Source: Acanthacorydalis orientalis | Taxonomy: Eukaryota; Arthropoda; Insecta; Megaloptera; Corydalidae | Assembly: GCA_034766995.1 (NCBI GenBank) | Contig: CM068317.1 | Location: 33,059,501 to 33,123,500 of the forward strand | Length of the DNA: 64,000 nucleotides | Direction: 5' to 3' | Part shown: one piece after another, positions 51,493-62,559 of the stretch | How the letters are laid out: each line of letters begins with the position of its first letter | How positions within the stretch are numbered: position 1 is the stretch's first letter | Notes under the pieces: model-generated | What the model was told of the DNA's origin: nothing | The model's database searches: none | What the model saw: the letters and a program-made list of their open reading frames with translations, nothing else | Translations under genes and position numbers: made by a program

Positions 51493-52079
51493 TTTTAATA
51501 AAACTTCTTTAAATAACTTTTTATAGCGTTCTTCTACTTGGAGATGAATATTTTTTATACTTTTTCAATAAAGCTTCAGTATCGAAATATTTTAAAATCT
51601 TTTAGTGAATTTGGACATATCTACTGTAAACAAAAAACGTCACTATTTATACCAATCAATAAACAGTGTCAAAATTATTATTATTTCCATTACTTCTAAA
51701 TTGTATGATCCCTAAGTTGAGTAACGTTTAATAGCCATAACATGTCTTATATTTCTTATATATTTTTTTTATGAAACAGTATTGAATTATTTGTGTAAAT
51801 ACAAAGAACTGAAGATTTGTAATCAGTAACATAATGTTCAAATAGTAATTTCAATATAAAGTTATTTTTTTCGGAAATATTTTTGAAGTCAGTAATGGAT
51901 ATTTTTATTTGATGAGTGAATTGTATACCGATGGAAAGAAAAATCAATTAGTCAAGCATATTTTTAAGAAAAACAAAAATAATTTTTCCCAAAAACATAT
52001 ACATCATTACACTATAAAAATAAACATCGTGGATGGATATATAATAGTAATTTTGTTTTAAAAGTAAGTAATTTGCACG

Positions 52080-52530
52080 CTCCACCCCCTATTACACAAT
52101 TTTGCAACATCGTCAGGCAATTATATCTTATCAAATCCCACAGATATGAATATACATACAATTTATAAACTCTATTATTACATTAATAACCGACAAGTGC
52201 AATTAAATGTTAATGCACGAGTATATGATACCGTGATTGTGTTTGTACGCACCGTACAACTATTTCCCATGTAATTATAATCGATAATCTGTATCCTGAC
52301 AAAGTTTTCATGAATCCAATATATGGTCAACCTGCCGGGAAGGTCAGTATTGAAGTATTCATGAAATTTTCTATAGACAGCTATCGTTGAATCATATATA
52401 CCCAGTTATATTACGACCCTTTATATTACTTCGAACTTAGTTTTGTGGTTCTGTTTTCACCACCAAATGTCATCGACTATATAAGCTCAGCCAATTGGAA
52501 ATGAGTTCGAATGACATTATACAGATGTCG
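52080..52530. promoter_or_regulatory. Motif-rich island, candidate regulatory element
   Basis: Less AT-rich than its flanks over about 450 bp. TTTCATGAAT (52306-52315) and ATTCATGAAA (52357-52366) form a 10-bp inverted pair around GGTCAACCTGCCGGGAAGGTC, which carries two AGGTCA-like half sites. A TATATAAG box at 52478-52485 lies 5 bp before CCAATTGG, an inverted CCAAT-type palindrome. No open frame of note crosses it. An enhancer or core promoter is inference from motifs only. Confidence 0.35.
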
Positions 52531-52558
52531 ATATTTTATTTTAAACATTATTTTCTAC

Positions 52559-52611
52559 ACTATAAACACACACATACATATAATATATAAATATATATAT
52601 ATATATATAAA
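52559..52611. repeat. Interrupted (AC)n(TA)n microsatellite
   Basis: CACACACATACATATAATATATAA start, then TA. Confidence 0.93.
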
Positions 52612-52896
52612 AGTATTAATTTCTTCTGAGTATTTCTTTGTCAGTATATAAATGTTAAATAAATACCATATGTGTTGTTTGCTAAGATGTGTTAAAGTCA
52701 CGTATACGAAATTGTACGTACGAACACAACATGGAAAAAGCCAGATATGCTCGAGTTATTATTCTGATTAAGTGGGTATTTTTTATTCGTGCCTGTTAAA
52801 CGTAATTACTTTTCTCGTTGGATATTCCTTTTTTGTTATTAAAGTTGTAAATAATCGATATACTGCTGTAACACTTGTTTTCGTTTTTTTCAAACT

Positions 52897-52898
<2 letters not shown>

Positions 52899-52930
<32 letters not shown>
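52899..52930. repeat. (TA)n microsatellite
   Basis: Pure TA, about 32 bp. Confidence 0.95.
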
Positions 52931-52935
<5 letters not shown>

Positions 52936-53467
52936 GCTTTATGTATATAAAAATTTAATATATCAAATTCAGTGTACTACTTAAACTCCTCACATTTTTA
53001 ATTCAAATTTGAAATAAGTATTTTCCTAAATTTTTCAGTAAATTTGCTGATATATTTATTTATTTGATTGTTGCTCGTGTGCCGAATTCACGATTAATCA
53101 TTTATGTTACTTAATATTTGAAAAATTATAATCAATTTATTTAAAATTGTATAAAATAAAACATTCTTAAATTGAAGATTCTATGTTTTTTCTATTATCC
53201 TATCTTCAAGAAATAGTACAGTGATAGTTTTAACAAATATTCATGAATACTTATTTGTTGACAAAAGTAATTTAATAGTATTTTTTATTGTAATCAATTA
53301 ATTTCTTTATAATATAATATATTGCTCATGTTTATTGTCAATAATATTTCTGTAAATATTAATAATATTCATTAATTCTTCATAGTTCTCATTTTTCTCA
53401 TCAGTTTTCATTTTTAATACCTAACGATAAATTTATATAAGTAATTGAGAAGTGTATTTAGTATATT

Positions 53468-53507
53468 CAACCCTTTCCACTCGACTGTCCCTTATGAGGG
53501 GACATCG
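53468..53507 (+). mobile_element. piggyBac-like terminus, solo end
   Basis: TTCAACCCTTTCCACTCGAC is followed by a TGTCCC/GGGACA hairpin. A TTAACCC-type start with CACTCG and a subterminal hairpin is typical of piggyBac-like elements of insects; here the TTAA is altered to TCAA. No partner end was seen within about 500 bp. Confidence 0.4.
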
Positions 53508-53734
53508 TAAATCTAACAAATAACAATAATATTTTTTTATAAAAAATGAAATAATAAATGTATCTAAGTTTAATTTGAATCAAGAAATTCTTTACAATAC
53601 TATATCATTTTATTTGAAGTTATTTATTACTTGCTATTCTGTTAAAAAATATATTTGAGTTGCTAATAGGTGAGTTGAAAAAGATCTCCGAGTGTAATGA
53701 ATTTATTTTACACTCATTTAATCATGATTGCATC

Positions 53735-53908
53735 AGAAATACACATTTTTCTGTTCCTTATCTCTATAAAGACGATGGCATAATCATCTAAATATGCTTA
53801 AGTAACAATTAAAAATAATCAATAATCTATTATTGAACATTTTTGAACCGAAAGTGTGTTTTTGGTGTATGAAATGAATGAAAAATTACTTTGTGAAAAT
53901 AAATTCTA
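53735..53908 (-). mobile_element. Foldback element, copy 11 (right arm)
   Basis: AAAGACGATGGCATAATCAT, AATATGCTTAAGTAACAATT, AAAAATAATCAATAATCTAT, TATTGAACATTTTTGAACC, GTGTTTTTGGTGTATGAAA and CTTTGTGAAAATAAATT give the right arm out to its end. Only centre-like TTTTTCTGTTCCTTATCTC precedes it. Confidence 0.78.
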
Positions 53909-54236
53909 GCCATAGTACTAAAATTATATTATGAATTTTACATTATTTCAATATCAGATTAATCACAAGATTTTCGTATCAAAAAAACATTAATATGAGA
54001 AACAGATTCATCTGTTGTCGGTCGAGTTTATTTTCCTTATATGAATAATGAAATAAGTAAATCCCCTTCTTAAATTTGATTATTCTGAGAATTTTTATAC
54101 ACTTTTCCAAAAAAGAAGAGTCAATAAAATATTCCAAATAATTACGTCTAAAAGTTTGAAAGCAATTTTCATTTTTACGAATAAGAGTAAATATAAAAAG
54201 AATAACTGGTAAATACTTTTGAGGTGCTTTCTTTAT

Positions 54237-54245
54237 TTCTCTCTC

Positions 54246-54303
<58 letters not shown>

Positions 54304-54314
54304 AGTGTGTGTGT
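54237..54314. repeat. (CT)n(TA)n(GT)n compound microsatellite
   Basis: CTCTCTCTATATATACATA, TA, then GT with one GA. Confidence 0.97.
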
Positions 54315-54324
54315 ACTTTAAATA

Positions 54325-54466
54325 ACACACAGAAACATGTAGAGGTTACATTTTTATGTGGTTCTGAGGATCCACTTCCTTTATGCATATCTGAATGTTT
54401 GATTTCCGCTGATCAGATAATCCTGAAGGAGGACCCCCAAGACACCCTTCCAACAGGATATTAAGT
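54325..54466. other. Low-AT island open on both strands
   Basis: Directly downstream of a compound microsatellite. The plus strand reads about 45 codons (CGSEDPLPLCISECLISADQ) to a stop at 54462. The minus strand also reads about 40 codons (including GGPPSGLSDQRKSNIQI). It could be an isolated exon, a relic or a repeat. No family is recognised and the strand is undecided. Confidence 0.25.
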
Positions 54467-55424
54467 TTAAAATCTTACAATTGTAATCAAAAGGTATTTT
54501 TGATATGGAATAATTTTAATATAGAATTAGGAAAGGAAATTTAAGAATAGAATAAATATAATTTATGACATGGTAATGAATGTCGTAAAAGAGTAAATAA
54601 TTTAAAATAAAAATGAGTAGACTTTTCATAACGAGAAAAGTGAACAGAGAGACAAGATAAATTATGGAACAGCAACCAAGAAATATAAAATGGTACAAAA
54701 AGAAACATTTGAATATATGGGACGAGGATATTAGAAAATATGTAGGAGAGTTGTATGAAAAAGAGACAAAATACACTTCATATTAGAAAATTAAGGAAGA
54801 TATTTATCAAGAAATGTATCATAGAATACTTAAGAGATTGAAAAAATCACACTTACATTCATAACAAAAAAAAAATATTAAAAAAATGCTTGAGGTTTAG
54901 TTCAGTATAAATGTAGCCTCGGTAATTTAAATCTGTATTTTACCGTCTTTAGAATTGAGCCAAATATAAGATATTTTTTATGAATTAATTTTATGTACAC
55001 TTTTGAATGAAAAATCAATTTTTCATTAACTAGAAGACATTAAATCATTATTAATTTTTAACATAAAATTTTCAAACTTAAATTTTAAACAGAACGCTTG
55101 TGTCGTAAAACCCATACAACATACATTCAAAAAAATCCTTTTCCAACTTTCGATTAAGTTCACTGAAACCATAGTAATGAGTATATTTTACAGTAATTTT
55201 CTTTCATCTCTAAAATAATTAAACAAATATGAAACTTGTTCATATATTATACACTTTTTTTGTTTCTTCTTTATAAGTTTCTTAACTTGTAATTTTTTAT
55301 TGTATGTGTAATACTTTTTTAAATAATAATAAAAATTATCTATTCATATACATATATTCCAGAAAATAAAAAGTTCATTCTTTTTCAAAAATGTTAGTAT
55401 TAAAATAAACGTGTTGCATGGCTT

Positions 55425-55640
55425 GTAACGAATTTTTCTCAAACACTACTTAAGTATTATTTTAACCCGCACATAAGTGATAGTTAATATTACTACCGGA
55501 TACACGTGTTTGCAGCACAGCTAGCATACTGAGCGGCTTGTTCGTTAGGAAGGACAATGTCAGCATCTACAGTGCAAATGTACTAGCTATAAAACACACT
55601 ATTAACATTGACCGTGTGTACAATGAATATTAATAATAAT
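55425..55640 (+). promoter_or_regulatory. Motif-rich island with E-box and TATA-like box
   Basis: Contains a CACGTG E-box (about 55504-55509), CAGCTAGC-rich sequence, several CpG and TATAAAA at 55588-55594 in the context CTATAAAAC. A core promoter starting about 30 bp later (near 55620) is conceivable. No open frame follows before the (TA)n at 55715, so any transcript would have to splice. Confidence 0.3.
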
Positions 55641-55712
55641 AATTATTACGATGAGACTCCGGTAATTAAGAATTGATCCGTTTTGTTACATACACTACTA
55701 TTAATACAGTTC

Positions 55713-55714
<2 letters not shown>

Positions 55715-55790
<76 letters not shown>
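55715..55790. repeat. (TA)n microsatellite
   Basis: About 75 bp of pure TA, directly abutting repeat A copy 2. Confidence 0.98.
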
Positions 55791-55792
<2 letters not shown>

Positions 55793-55795
<3 letters not shown>

Positions 55796-55945
55796 ATAAT
55801 ATTAAGCAATTATGAAAGGAAATACGAATATAGTAGAAATATTTAGTTTATTTACTTAGTTAAAAAAATATTTTTACTAGTAAATGATTTTATTTTCTTC
55901 CTTTATTAGAAATGACTTTTTTCTTAAAAATTAATTCAGTGAAGT
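55793..55945. repeat. Dispersed repeat A, copy 2
   Basis: Same orientation and same TA-first arrangement as 2809-2960. About ten differences by eye, clustered in TTAAAAAAATATTTTTACTAG. Here the right end passes into another GT/TA microsatellite (55945-56037), unlike copy 1. Confidence 0.85.
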
Positions 55946-55980
55946 ATATGTGTGTAAGTATATATCTGTGTGTGTGTGTG

Positions 55981-56037
<57 letters not shown>
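55945..56037. repeat. (GT)n(TA)n compound microsatellite
   Basis: Interrupted GT, then about 48 bp of TA. Confidence 0.97.
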
Positions 56038-56038
<1 letters not shown>

Positions 56039-56947
56039 TTGATTTATTTATTTATAGACAAATACATTATTTAATTTTAGTGATTTGTTTTATATTTTGT
56101 AACATTTCATTGCCGACTTGTGACATCGTCAGGCGATTATAATGCAAATACATTGATGTACGTGCATATATGCATAATTTATTATGTCAATTAGTCATTT
56201 ATAACAAAGACAGTTCCATATATATTTAACAAAATGTATGTATGTATGTAACATCCATACAGGCTTTGTTCATTAAGTACTGTAAGTAGACTTTTTCATT
56301 GTTCATTTTTAAAAAGTACTTTGCCTATAAAATATCGTTAATATGTTTATATGTATATGCATAAGTTTCAAAATAATTGACTTAACAGGAAAACATATTT
56401 TTTAAGTTAGTAGAAAATTGCAAATTAAAAAAAATGTTTCCGAACGTTATCGTTGAGAAAAGGTACTAAAAATAATAGAAATGCTTGAATGTTGTATGTG
56501 CTACAGTTTTTTAATGCATTATAATGGAAAAATAAGATAGAAGTAATAGAAAATAATCTCAAAATATAAAAGCTATTTTAATGATTATTTAGATCGTTTT
56601 GAAATTTGAAATCCTTGTAAAATTAGTTAATTTATAAATGATTGTAAATTAGTTATAGTTGCAATTAAATTGCATTATCGGTAAATGTATTTTTTTTAAT
56701 TTTTAGACAAATAAACTTGTATATTGTTTTGATTGAATGTTAATTATTGCTTTGTTTAAAGGGCAAATCTATTATTAATTTTGAAATATACTAACCTTAT
56801 CAGTAACTTGGTTCAGAAAAGTTAATAATAAAAAATTTGAAAGAAATCACCTCGATACCTAGAAAATTTGATATTAATTTTTTAAAAAATATTATAGTTG
56901 TATAAATAATTATTTATATTTATAAATCAATTGAATATTTTATTACC

Positions 56948-57066
<119 letters not shown>

Positions 57067-57134
57067 ATCTAGAATAGCTATTATATTTTTTGTCTTTCCC
57101 TTACACATATTTTTTTTAAAAAAAATACCAGTCA

Positions 57135-57263
57135 TCAAACGGTCCCAATCGGAAATTCCTCTCTAATCTTTATCAAACATCGTTTAAGTGAGTCAATCAT
57201 GAAGTCAATAGTGGCGTGACTTCTATAAGCCGTCTGTTCCAAACGAGTATACAGTTTGTAATC
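57135..57263 (-). other. Possible terminal exon or coding relic
   Basis: On the minus strand an acceptor-like TTAATTTCCAG precedes GATTACAAA, and 42 codons follow to tandem TGA stops (57132-57137). The reading starts DYKLYTRLEQTAYRSHATID and continues with a Leu/Ile-spaced amphipathic helix (about residues 18-37). Composition is near 42% GC and the codons are varied. The upstream coding part is not visible in the same frame. No family is recognised. Confidence 0.3.
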
Positions 57264-57585
57264 CTGGAAATTAAGATCTGGTTTCAAAGAAACTCAATCC
57301 GATTTTCTTATGAAGACAGGAACATTGACCTCGAATCGTTTATATATTGTATTAGAAAACAATATCCAAAGAAAAATATTGTTTTATATATTATACTCTT
57401 TATGTTTACATTTTGCAATATGTCAAGATAAATCTCAACAAATATGTTACTATAGCATTGTTTTTTATAGTATTAAACTGTTTGCCAGCAAATTATATTC
57501 TTGATTTTTAAAAATAAATGTATATTTCAAAACAATTAAGCTATAGTCGCGTGTAACTTAAATATGTAAAGAAAATCTTTTTCTT

Positions 57586-57589
<4 letters not shown>

Positions 57590-57623
<34 letters not shown>
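57590..57623. repeat. (TA)n microsatellite
   Basis: Pure TA after GTG. Confidence 0.95.
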
Positions 57624-57626
<3 letters not shown>

Positions 57627-58069
57627 CAGTTAATAAGAGACATGAAACAAAAAAAAACGATCCTCTTCAAAGTAAATTCCCAGAAAATAAACTGTTTGTA
57701 GAAATTTCATTTTAATAGTGAGTTGAAAGAAGTGTAATTGCAAGAGTTATTGTTACGTTGTTTAGGATATGAATTTGTAAAATACATGCATACATTTATT
57801 TGTCAGTAAAAATTCATATTTTAATTTACCACATGTTATATAAAATTAAATCCAGTTATTTAATCAGCTTATCAAAGTATATAAAATAATAACGTTATAA
57901 CAAGAGGATTTTGCTTTAGTAATATTGAGTTTATTTTTATTTTATATAAAAATAAAAATGGATTTAGATTTAATATTAATTGGTATAAATGTTATATTAT
58001 TAATTGAAAAATTAAAGACATTTTTTGTGTTGGTACATCATTTAATTGATTAAATCCATTTGTAATAAG

Positions 58070-58070
58070 A

Positions 58071-58124
<54 letters not shown>
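58070..58124. repeat. (TA)n microsatellite
   Basis: TA with one TACA. Confidence 0.96.
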
Positions 58125-58126
<2 letters not shown>

Positions 58127-58269
58127 CAGTATTTCGTTGATATAATAAGTGAAAAATGATATTTTTTAATTTTTTGATTATAATTTAAACTTGTGTAAAT
58201 TGATTTCCCGAAATTCTATTTTAACGTAGAAAACATTTTATATTTTCCTCCAAGTAAAAAAATACAGAT

Positions 58270-58608
58270 TTATATTTTATTAAAATCTATAAAATAGTTT
58301 GTATTATTGAGAATATTTGAAATCGTTGAATATTTGAACGTGTTTAGTTTCATTATTTGCTTGTTATAAAATAATGAATCAAACTGTATTGTTGTGTTGT
58401 AAAATAGATTATAATTTACATTTGAAATAAAAATATAGTTAATCTGAAACCTTGGTAATATTTTTATGATTTCATTAAAATGATTTTGATGAACCATAAA
58501 TGCTATATAAACAAACACTTTCATTTCTACAGGAGAATAGTCACAGACATACTTATTCTGGCCATAAAAGAAAGGAAATAACAACAAACAATGTACATTA
58601 GGACACAA
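58270..58608 (-). other. 112-codon minus-strand open frame, unassigned
   Basis: ATG at 58608 with no microsatellite in the frame. The N-terminal 35 residues look more protein-like (MCPNVHCLLLFPFFYGQNK) than the Asn/Tyr/Ile-rich remainder. The frame is close to the chance maximum for this composition. It deserves mention only because the CpG cluster at 58.8 kb lies 180 bp upstream on the same strand, where a promoter would be expected. No domain recognised. Confidence 0.15.
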
Positions 58609-58689
58609 TAAGTGTTAATAGCCAAATGAGTTGATGCACGTACAGCACAGTGCATGAATTGCATTGATATAATAAAATTTTGAGTACAA

Positions 58690-58960
58690 CCGTCATAAGA
58701 GTGAATTCACCAAATTTCATACGCGTACTCATTATATAGGATAGAGAGGAAGGTCCCTTCTAAATAAGTCTTGAGCCATAACTGTAGCTGGTCGTCTGAG
58801 GCGGGAGCGTCTGCGCTCGAAGTTCATACGCAAACGTCGAGCTGGTCGATTGTATAGCGTAAACCGATGACCGCTTCCAAGGTTTCAAGCTTCTACCTGA
58901 CTGTGCACAGTTCAGCCAGAATAACACGCACACTACCTCGCCATTCCATGAAATTATAAC
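58690..58960. promoter_or_regulatory. CpG-dense island, candidate promoter or exon
   Basis: About 12 CpG fall between 58793 and 58872 in DNA otherwise near 25% GC. A TATATAG box at 58733-58739 precedes it on the plus strand. AGCTGGTCG occurs twice, at 58786-58794 and 58840-58848. Short Arg-rich open frames exist on both strands through the island, for example RRERLRSKFIRKRR on plus and MNFERRRSRLRRP on minus. Promoter, conserved element and exon readings all remain open. Confidence 0.4.
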
Positions 58961-59512
58961 TGCGAAATTATTCTATTATTAAACTTTGAAAATGTTTCCA
59001 AGATGTTGCGAATTTATCATTTATTACGCAAATTATAGGCTATTTTCTTCAGTTTGTATAAAACGAAAACGGCTATGTTTTCAGTTGATTCGTTCTCAGG
59101 CCACTTTTTTCATTATTTATTTTCTTATTAATATTTTACTCCATGTTTTAGAACAATGTCACTGTTTTATTTAGACACGATGACAAATTCACCTGTCAAC
59201 ATTACCTTTTATACACATACGACATACACATGGGTTTATCTGTATTTTCAAATACACATAGAAATTGTAAAGAATCACATTGATCATTTAATTTTACACC
59301 TTCGCTAAAATTTTTACCTAGAATATATTTTCATCAAAAAAAAAACATTTATGAAAAATTACAAAATATTTTTTTATCCAGCAGAAAAAAATTACATTCC
59401 AAATTTATTTGGTGTACTGATAACCAAAAATACCTCTATGTATGATTATAGATAATTCTGTAGGATCAATTTGGAACGAGTATCTCGGGGCAATATAGTT
59501 TTTAGCATTGTG

Positions 59513-59675
59513 GCTAAATTTACTTTCACAGATGAATTTTTCATTCCCACACAACCCATATTTTTTTTCTGATAACCAATGTTTAAAAATTGATTATTGA
59601 TTATTTTTTTATGATTGTTTATGCACATTTTGGTTATAACGCCATCATCTTCAGACCTGTGAGACATAGAAAAAA
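59513..59675 (+). mobile_element. Foldback element, copy 12 (left arm)
   Basis: A clean left arm: GCTAAATTTACTTTCACAGA, TGAATTTTTCATTCCCACAC, TTTTTTCTGATAACCAATG, TTGATTATTGATTATTTTT, ATTGTTTATGCACATTTTGG and ACGCCATCATCTTCAGACC. It is a good reference for the outer end of the family. Confidence 0.82.
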
Positions 59676-60707
59676 ATGTTATATTTTGTAGAGTAAAAAA
59701 AATTTTTGTGAAAATATTTCAATCTTTGTGAAAAAAACAGTGCGTACATATTTTGTCATAGAGGTAGCAATAAAGGAATTATAAAAAAAGTTTCTGTATA
59801 CTAAACAGACCAAACACTAAGTAATATTTAATTATACGCAGTGTCAGAATATATTATATTACAAAAATAAGACTATTCTGTCTAGAACAGGCCGTATGAG
59901 TGTCATATACATTAAAAATGTTCAGTATTTATTAATTCCAAGTTTATAACTATCTAAAAAATAGTAAGACTAACTAAGAATAAAAGTAACGTTTATTTGA
60001 GAAGAAAAACCAAGCATATGTTTTTAGATAAACTAAGCAGTTAATGATATAGTAATAAAAATGTTCATTTTTTTAAAGAAACTCAAACATAAAATCTATA
60101 AAAAAGAAAATATATTTACAAGCAAAAAGCTGTATTTATTATCCTTAGCTTAAAAAGTTCACTTACTTGTTTTACGAAACATACAAATTTAATGTTTATA
60201 ATAAAATTTCTTTTATCAAAAAATATTTTTATTATTTAGTATAATCTCTTAAATAAAAGGAATATTTTTACTTTACTCATTTAAATAAAAAAAATATTTT
60301 ATAAAATTAGAAATATTTTACTCGCTATAATCACACTGGCACAATCCAGTAGCTAATCAGGGTACAATGTTAATTTTGATTTGAAAATGGACCAGAAAAC
60401 ATTAATGTGTTAATTGAAAATCGAGAATATACACTAAATATAGACATAATAGGAAAAATACAGCATTTGGTTAAATCGAGTTTATAAAATCAATCAAAAT
60501 TCAAACATTGCAATATTTTCCATCAAAATATGTGTGTAATAATAATATTTTCATAAAACATGTGTAGTTTACAAAAATTACAATAGGGATTTGGAAATGT
60601 TAAGCTTGATTAATAATTCACTCACATTTATAACTGAAAAATGATCGAATTATCATTAAAATGTATACAAGTAAAACATGTATTATAAAAACCCTCTATT
60701 ATACTGT

Positions 60708-60855
60708 GACTAAATTCACTTTCATGAACGAATTTTCCGGTCACTCAACAAATCATATTTTTTTAATCCTATAGTTAGATAATATATTGTTTATTTATTG
60801 ATAATTTTACTTGTCTAGAAATACCATTTTGACTGAAGCGTAACATTAAGGCATT
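60708..60855 (+). mobile_element. Foldback element, copy 13 (left arm, diverged)
   Basis: ACTAAATTCACTTTCATGAA, CGAATTTTCCGGTCACTCAA and CAAATCATATTTTTTTAATC match copies 6 and 12 at the outer end. The inner half is diverged, with ATTGTTTATTTATTGATAAT and ACCATTTTGACTGAAGCG still recognisable. Confidence 0.68.
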
Positions 60856-61260
60856 TTTTCGGAAAAAAAATAAACAAATGTCATTCTTGACATAATTATC
60901 AGGTATTATAATTAATTGTTGTTGTATCAGAAACTTTATTGGTACGTTTATCCTAATGATGTCCATCATTTTAGATCATTTAAGTATTTGTTTTCCACTA
61001 CTAGTTTTATCCATCTTTAAGTAGATTTCGGAGACTTAGATTTTGGAATCTCTAAAATCTACCTGAAGATTCAGGACAAAGAGCATCAGTACAATGAATT
61101 AACAAATAGTTCTGTGAATGTAAAGGGATTGCCCTCAAAAATATAAAATATTTACAATAATAAAATATTGTCATAAAATAGTAATAACACTAATTATATT
61201 TATTTGAAAAAAATCAAATTTCAGAAGTAACTTTTATAAATGTTTTTTTAACAAAATATA
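60856..61260. repeat. Candidate dispersed repeat C, copy 1
   Basis: AAACAAATGTCATTCTTGAC with following ATAATTATCAGGT, and later TTTGAAAAAAATCAAATTTC, match blocks at 62577-62610 and 62700-62725 in the same order. Intervening DNA is diverged or inserted. A small hairpin lies near 61021-61062. Confidence 0.4.
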
Positions 61261-61706
61261 AAGTCATTCATAAAGAGATTACAATTTTAAAAAAATACAA
61301 TATAATACACATTACTGCAAATAAAGTATGTTTCTTGAAAATTTCATTTTGTTTAAAATTTGTTAAAAAAAATGTACGTTTTAGTAAAGTTTAATAATTT
61401 TTATATATTTCAATGAAAAATATTATACTGACTGAATTTGTTTATTTTTATCAAATTCTTTTTACTGCTGAATTTACTTTGCATTGTACAAAATGTATAA
61501 ATAAAATGCATTAAAAATGATAAAAGTGACCACATTCTATATTTTTAATGATTTTGAATCGATCTTATTACAAAATACTCTATACTTGCTTAATAATTTA
61601 ATTTAAAGAAAACTTTTGAAACAATATCGAAATATTGACAATAAATTAAGGATTATAAATTTATTCAAAGGTAAAAGTACGCATTAAAGTATTATTGTAA
61701 TATATC

Positions 61707-61709
<3 letters not shown>

Positions 61710-61747
<38 letters not shown>
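61710..61747. repeat. (TA)n microsatellite
   Basis: Pure TA followed by TTTATTTATATT. Confidence 0.95.
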
Positions 61748-61752
<5 letters not shown>

Positions 61753-61944
61753 TTATATTTATTTGTATACTTTTTTTATTAATTTTGTAAATTACTATAT
61801 TGTGTATTGTAAGAACATAGTATATTTTTAACTTATTGTGCAATCTTCTTTAACAGTCATTTAATTATTTAAATGCAAAAAATCGTATAGTTAGGTCAGA
61901 AAGTTGAATATTAATTAACAAGTTGAAGTATTAATTAACTTTGT

Positions 61945-62110
61945 ATGATTTACCGTCTCCTGACAAGACGGCGCTTAAGCATCCAAGAATAATCTTATTG
62001 CCACTGTCTGACCTTAGTGCGGTGACAGATGACATTATACATATACATAAGGTATCTCTGAGTTGTTATTCGTACATTGAGTTTATGGCCTGAAACGTTC
62101 TTAGATAATC
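61945..62110. other. Low-AT island with a hairpin
   Basis: CCGTCT and AGACGG (61953-61971) form a 6-bp stem. Further on, CTGTCTGACC and GGTGACAGATGAC lie close together. The minus strand reads two short open segments in one frame separated by one stop, rich in Arg. It may be a regulatory element or a decayed retroelement; no assignment. Confidence 0.3.
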
Positions 62111-62559
62111 CAGGAAAAAAATGAAACAAGAAATGTTTTAAAATAAGATAGTTTAATTATAAAACAAATATATTCATTTCGTTTTGTAAAATGAATTCTA
62201 TGACATTATAATAGCATCTTTTTTATAAATGTGCATAATTTTCCATTAATACTTCTGTGATTCACAGTTTTAGTATTACCATTGAAATTTGTATAAAAGA
62301 TTGACACAAAAATATACTTCTAGAATTACAATTTATCAAAGATTCATTGTTTTTATTCTAGTTTTTTCTTGCTACAAAAGAATATATCAATTTGATTAAA
62401 AAGGAATTTATAGTCAATTTATTGACATGATGACTATTGAGTAATTAACAAATTTCAGGTAGATATAATTTTTTGTTTCATTAATAAATTATAATATTAT
62501 TAACAAAAGAGAGAAGGTTTCGTTTTACACTTTTTATTTGTATTTCTTTATCTTTATTA

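Noticed and set aside
51467..51497. Hairpin followed by T5 resembling a rho-independent terminator
   Set aside because: The context is eukaryotic nuclear DNA with no adjacent gene, and rho-independent termination does not apply.
57216..57431. EIKIWFQRNSIRF on the plus strand, resembling the homeodomain helix-3 core KIWFQ
   Set aside because: Only five residues match. The Asn and basic residues that must follow (NRR) are absent, and no helix 1 or 2 is readable upstream in any frame. The minus strand of the same DNA looks more coding.
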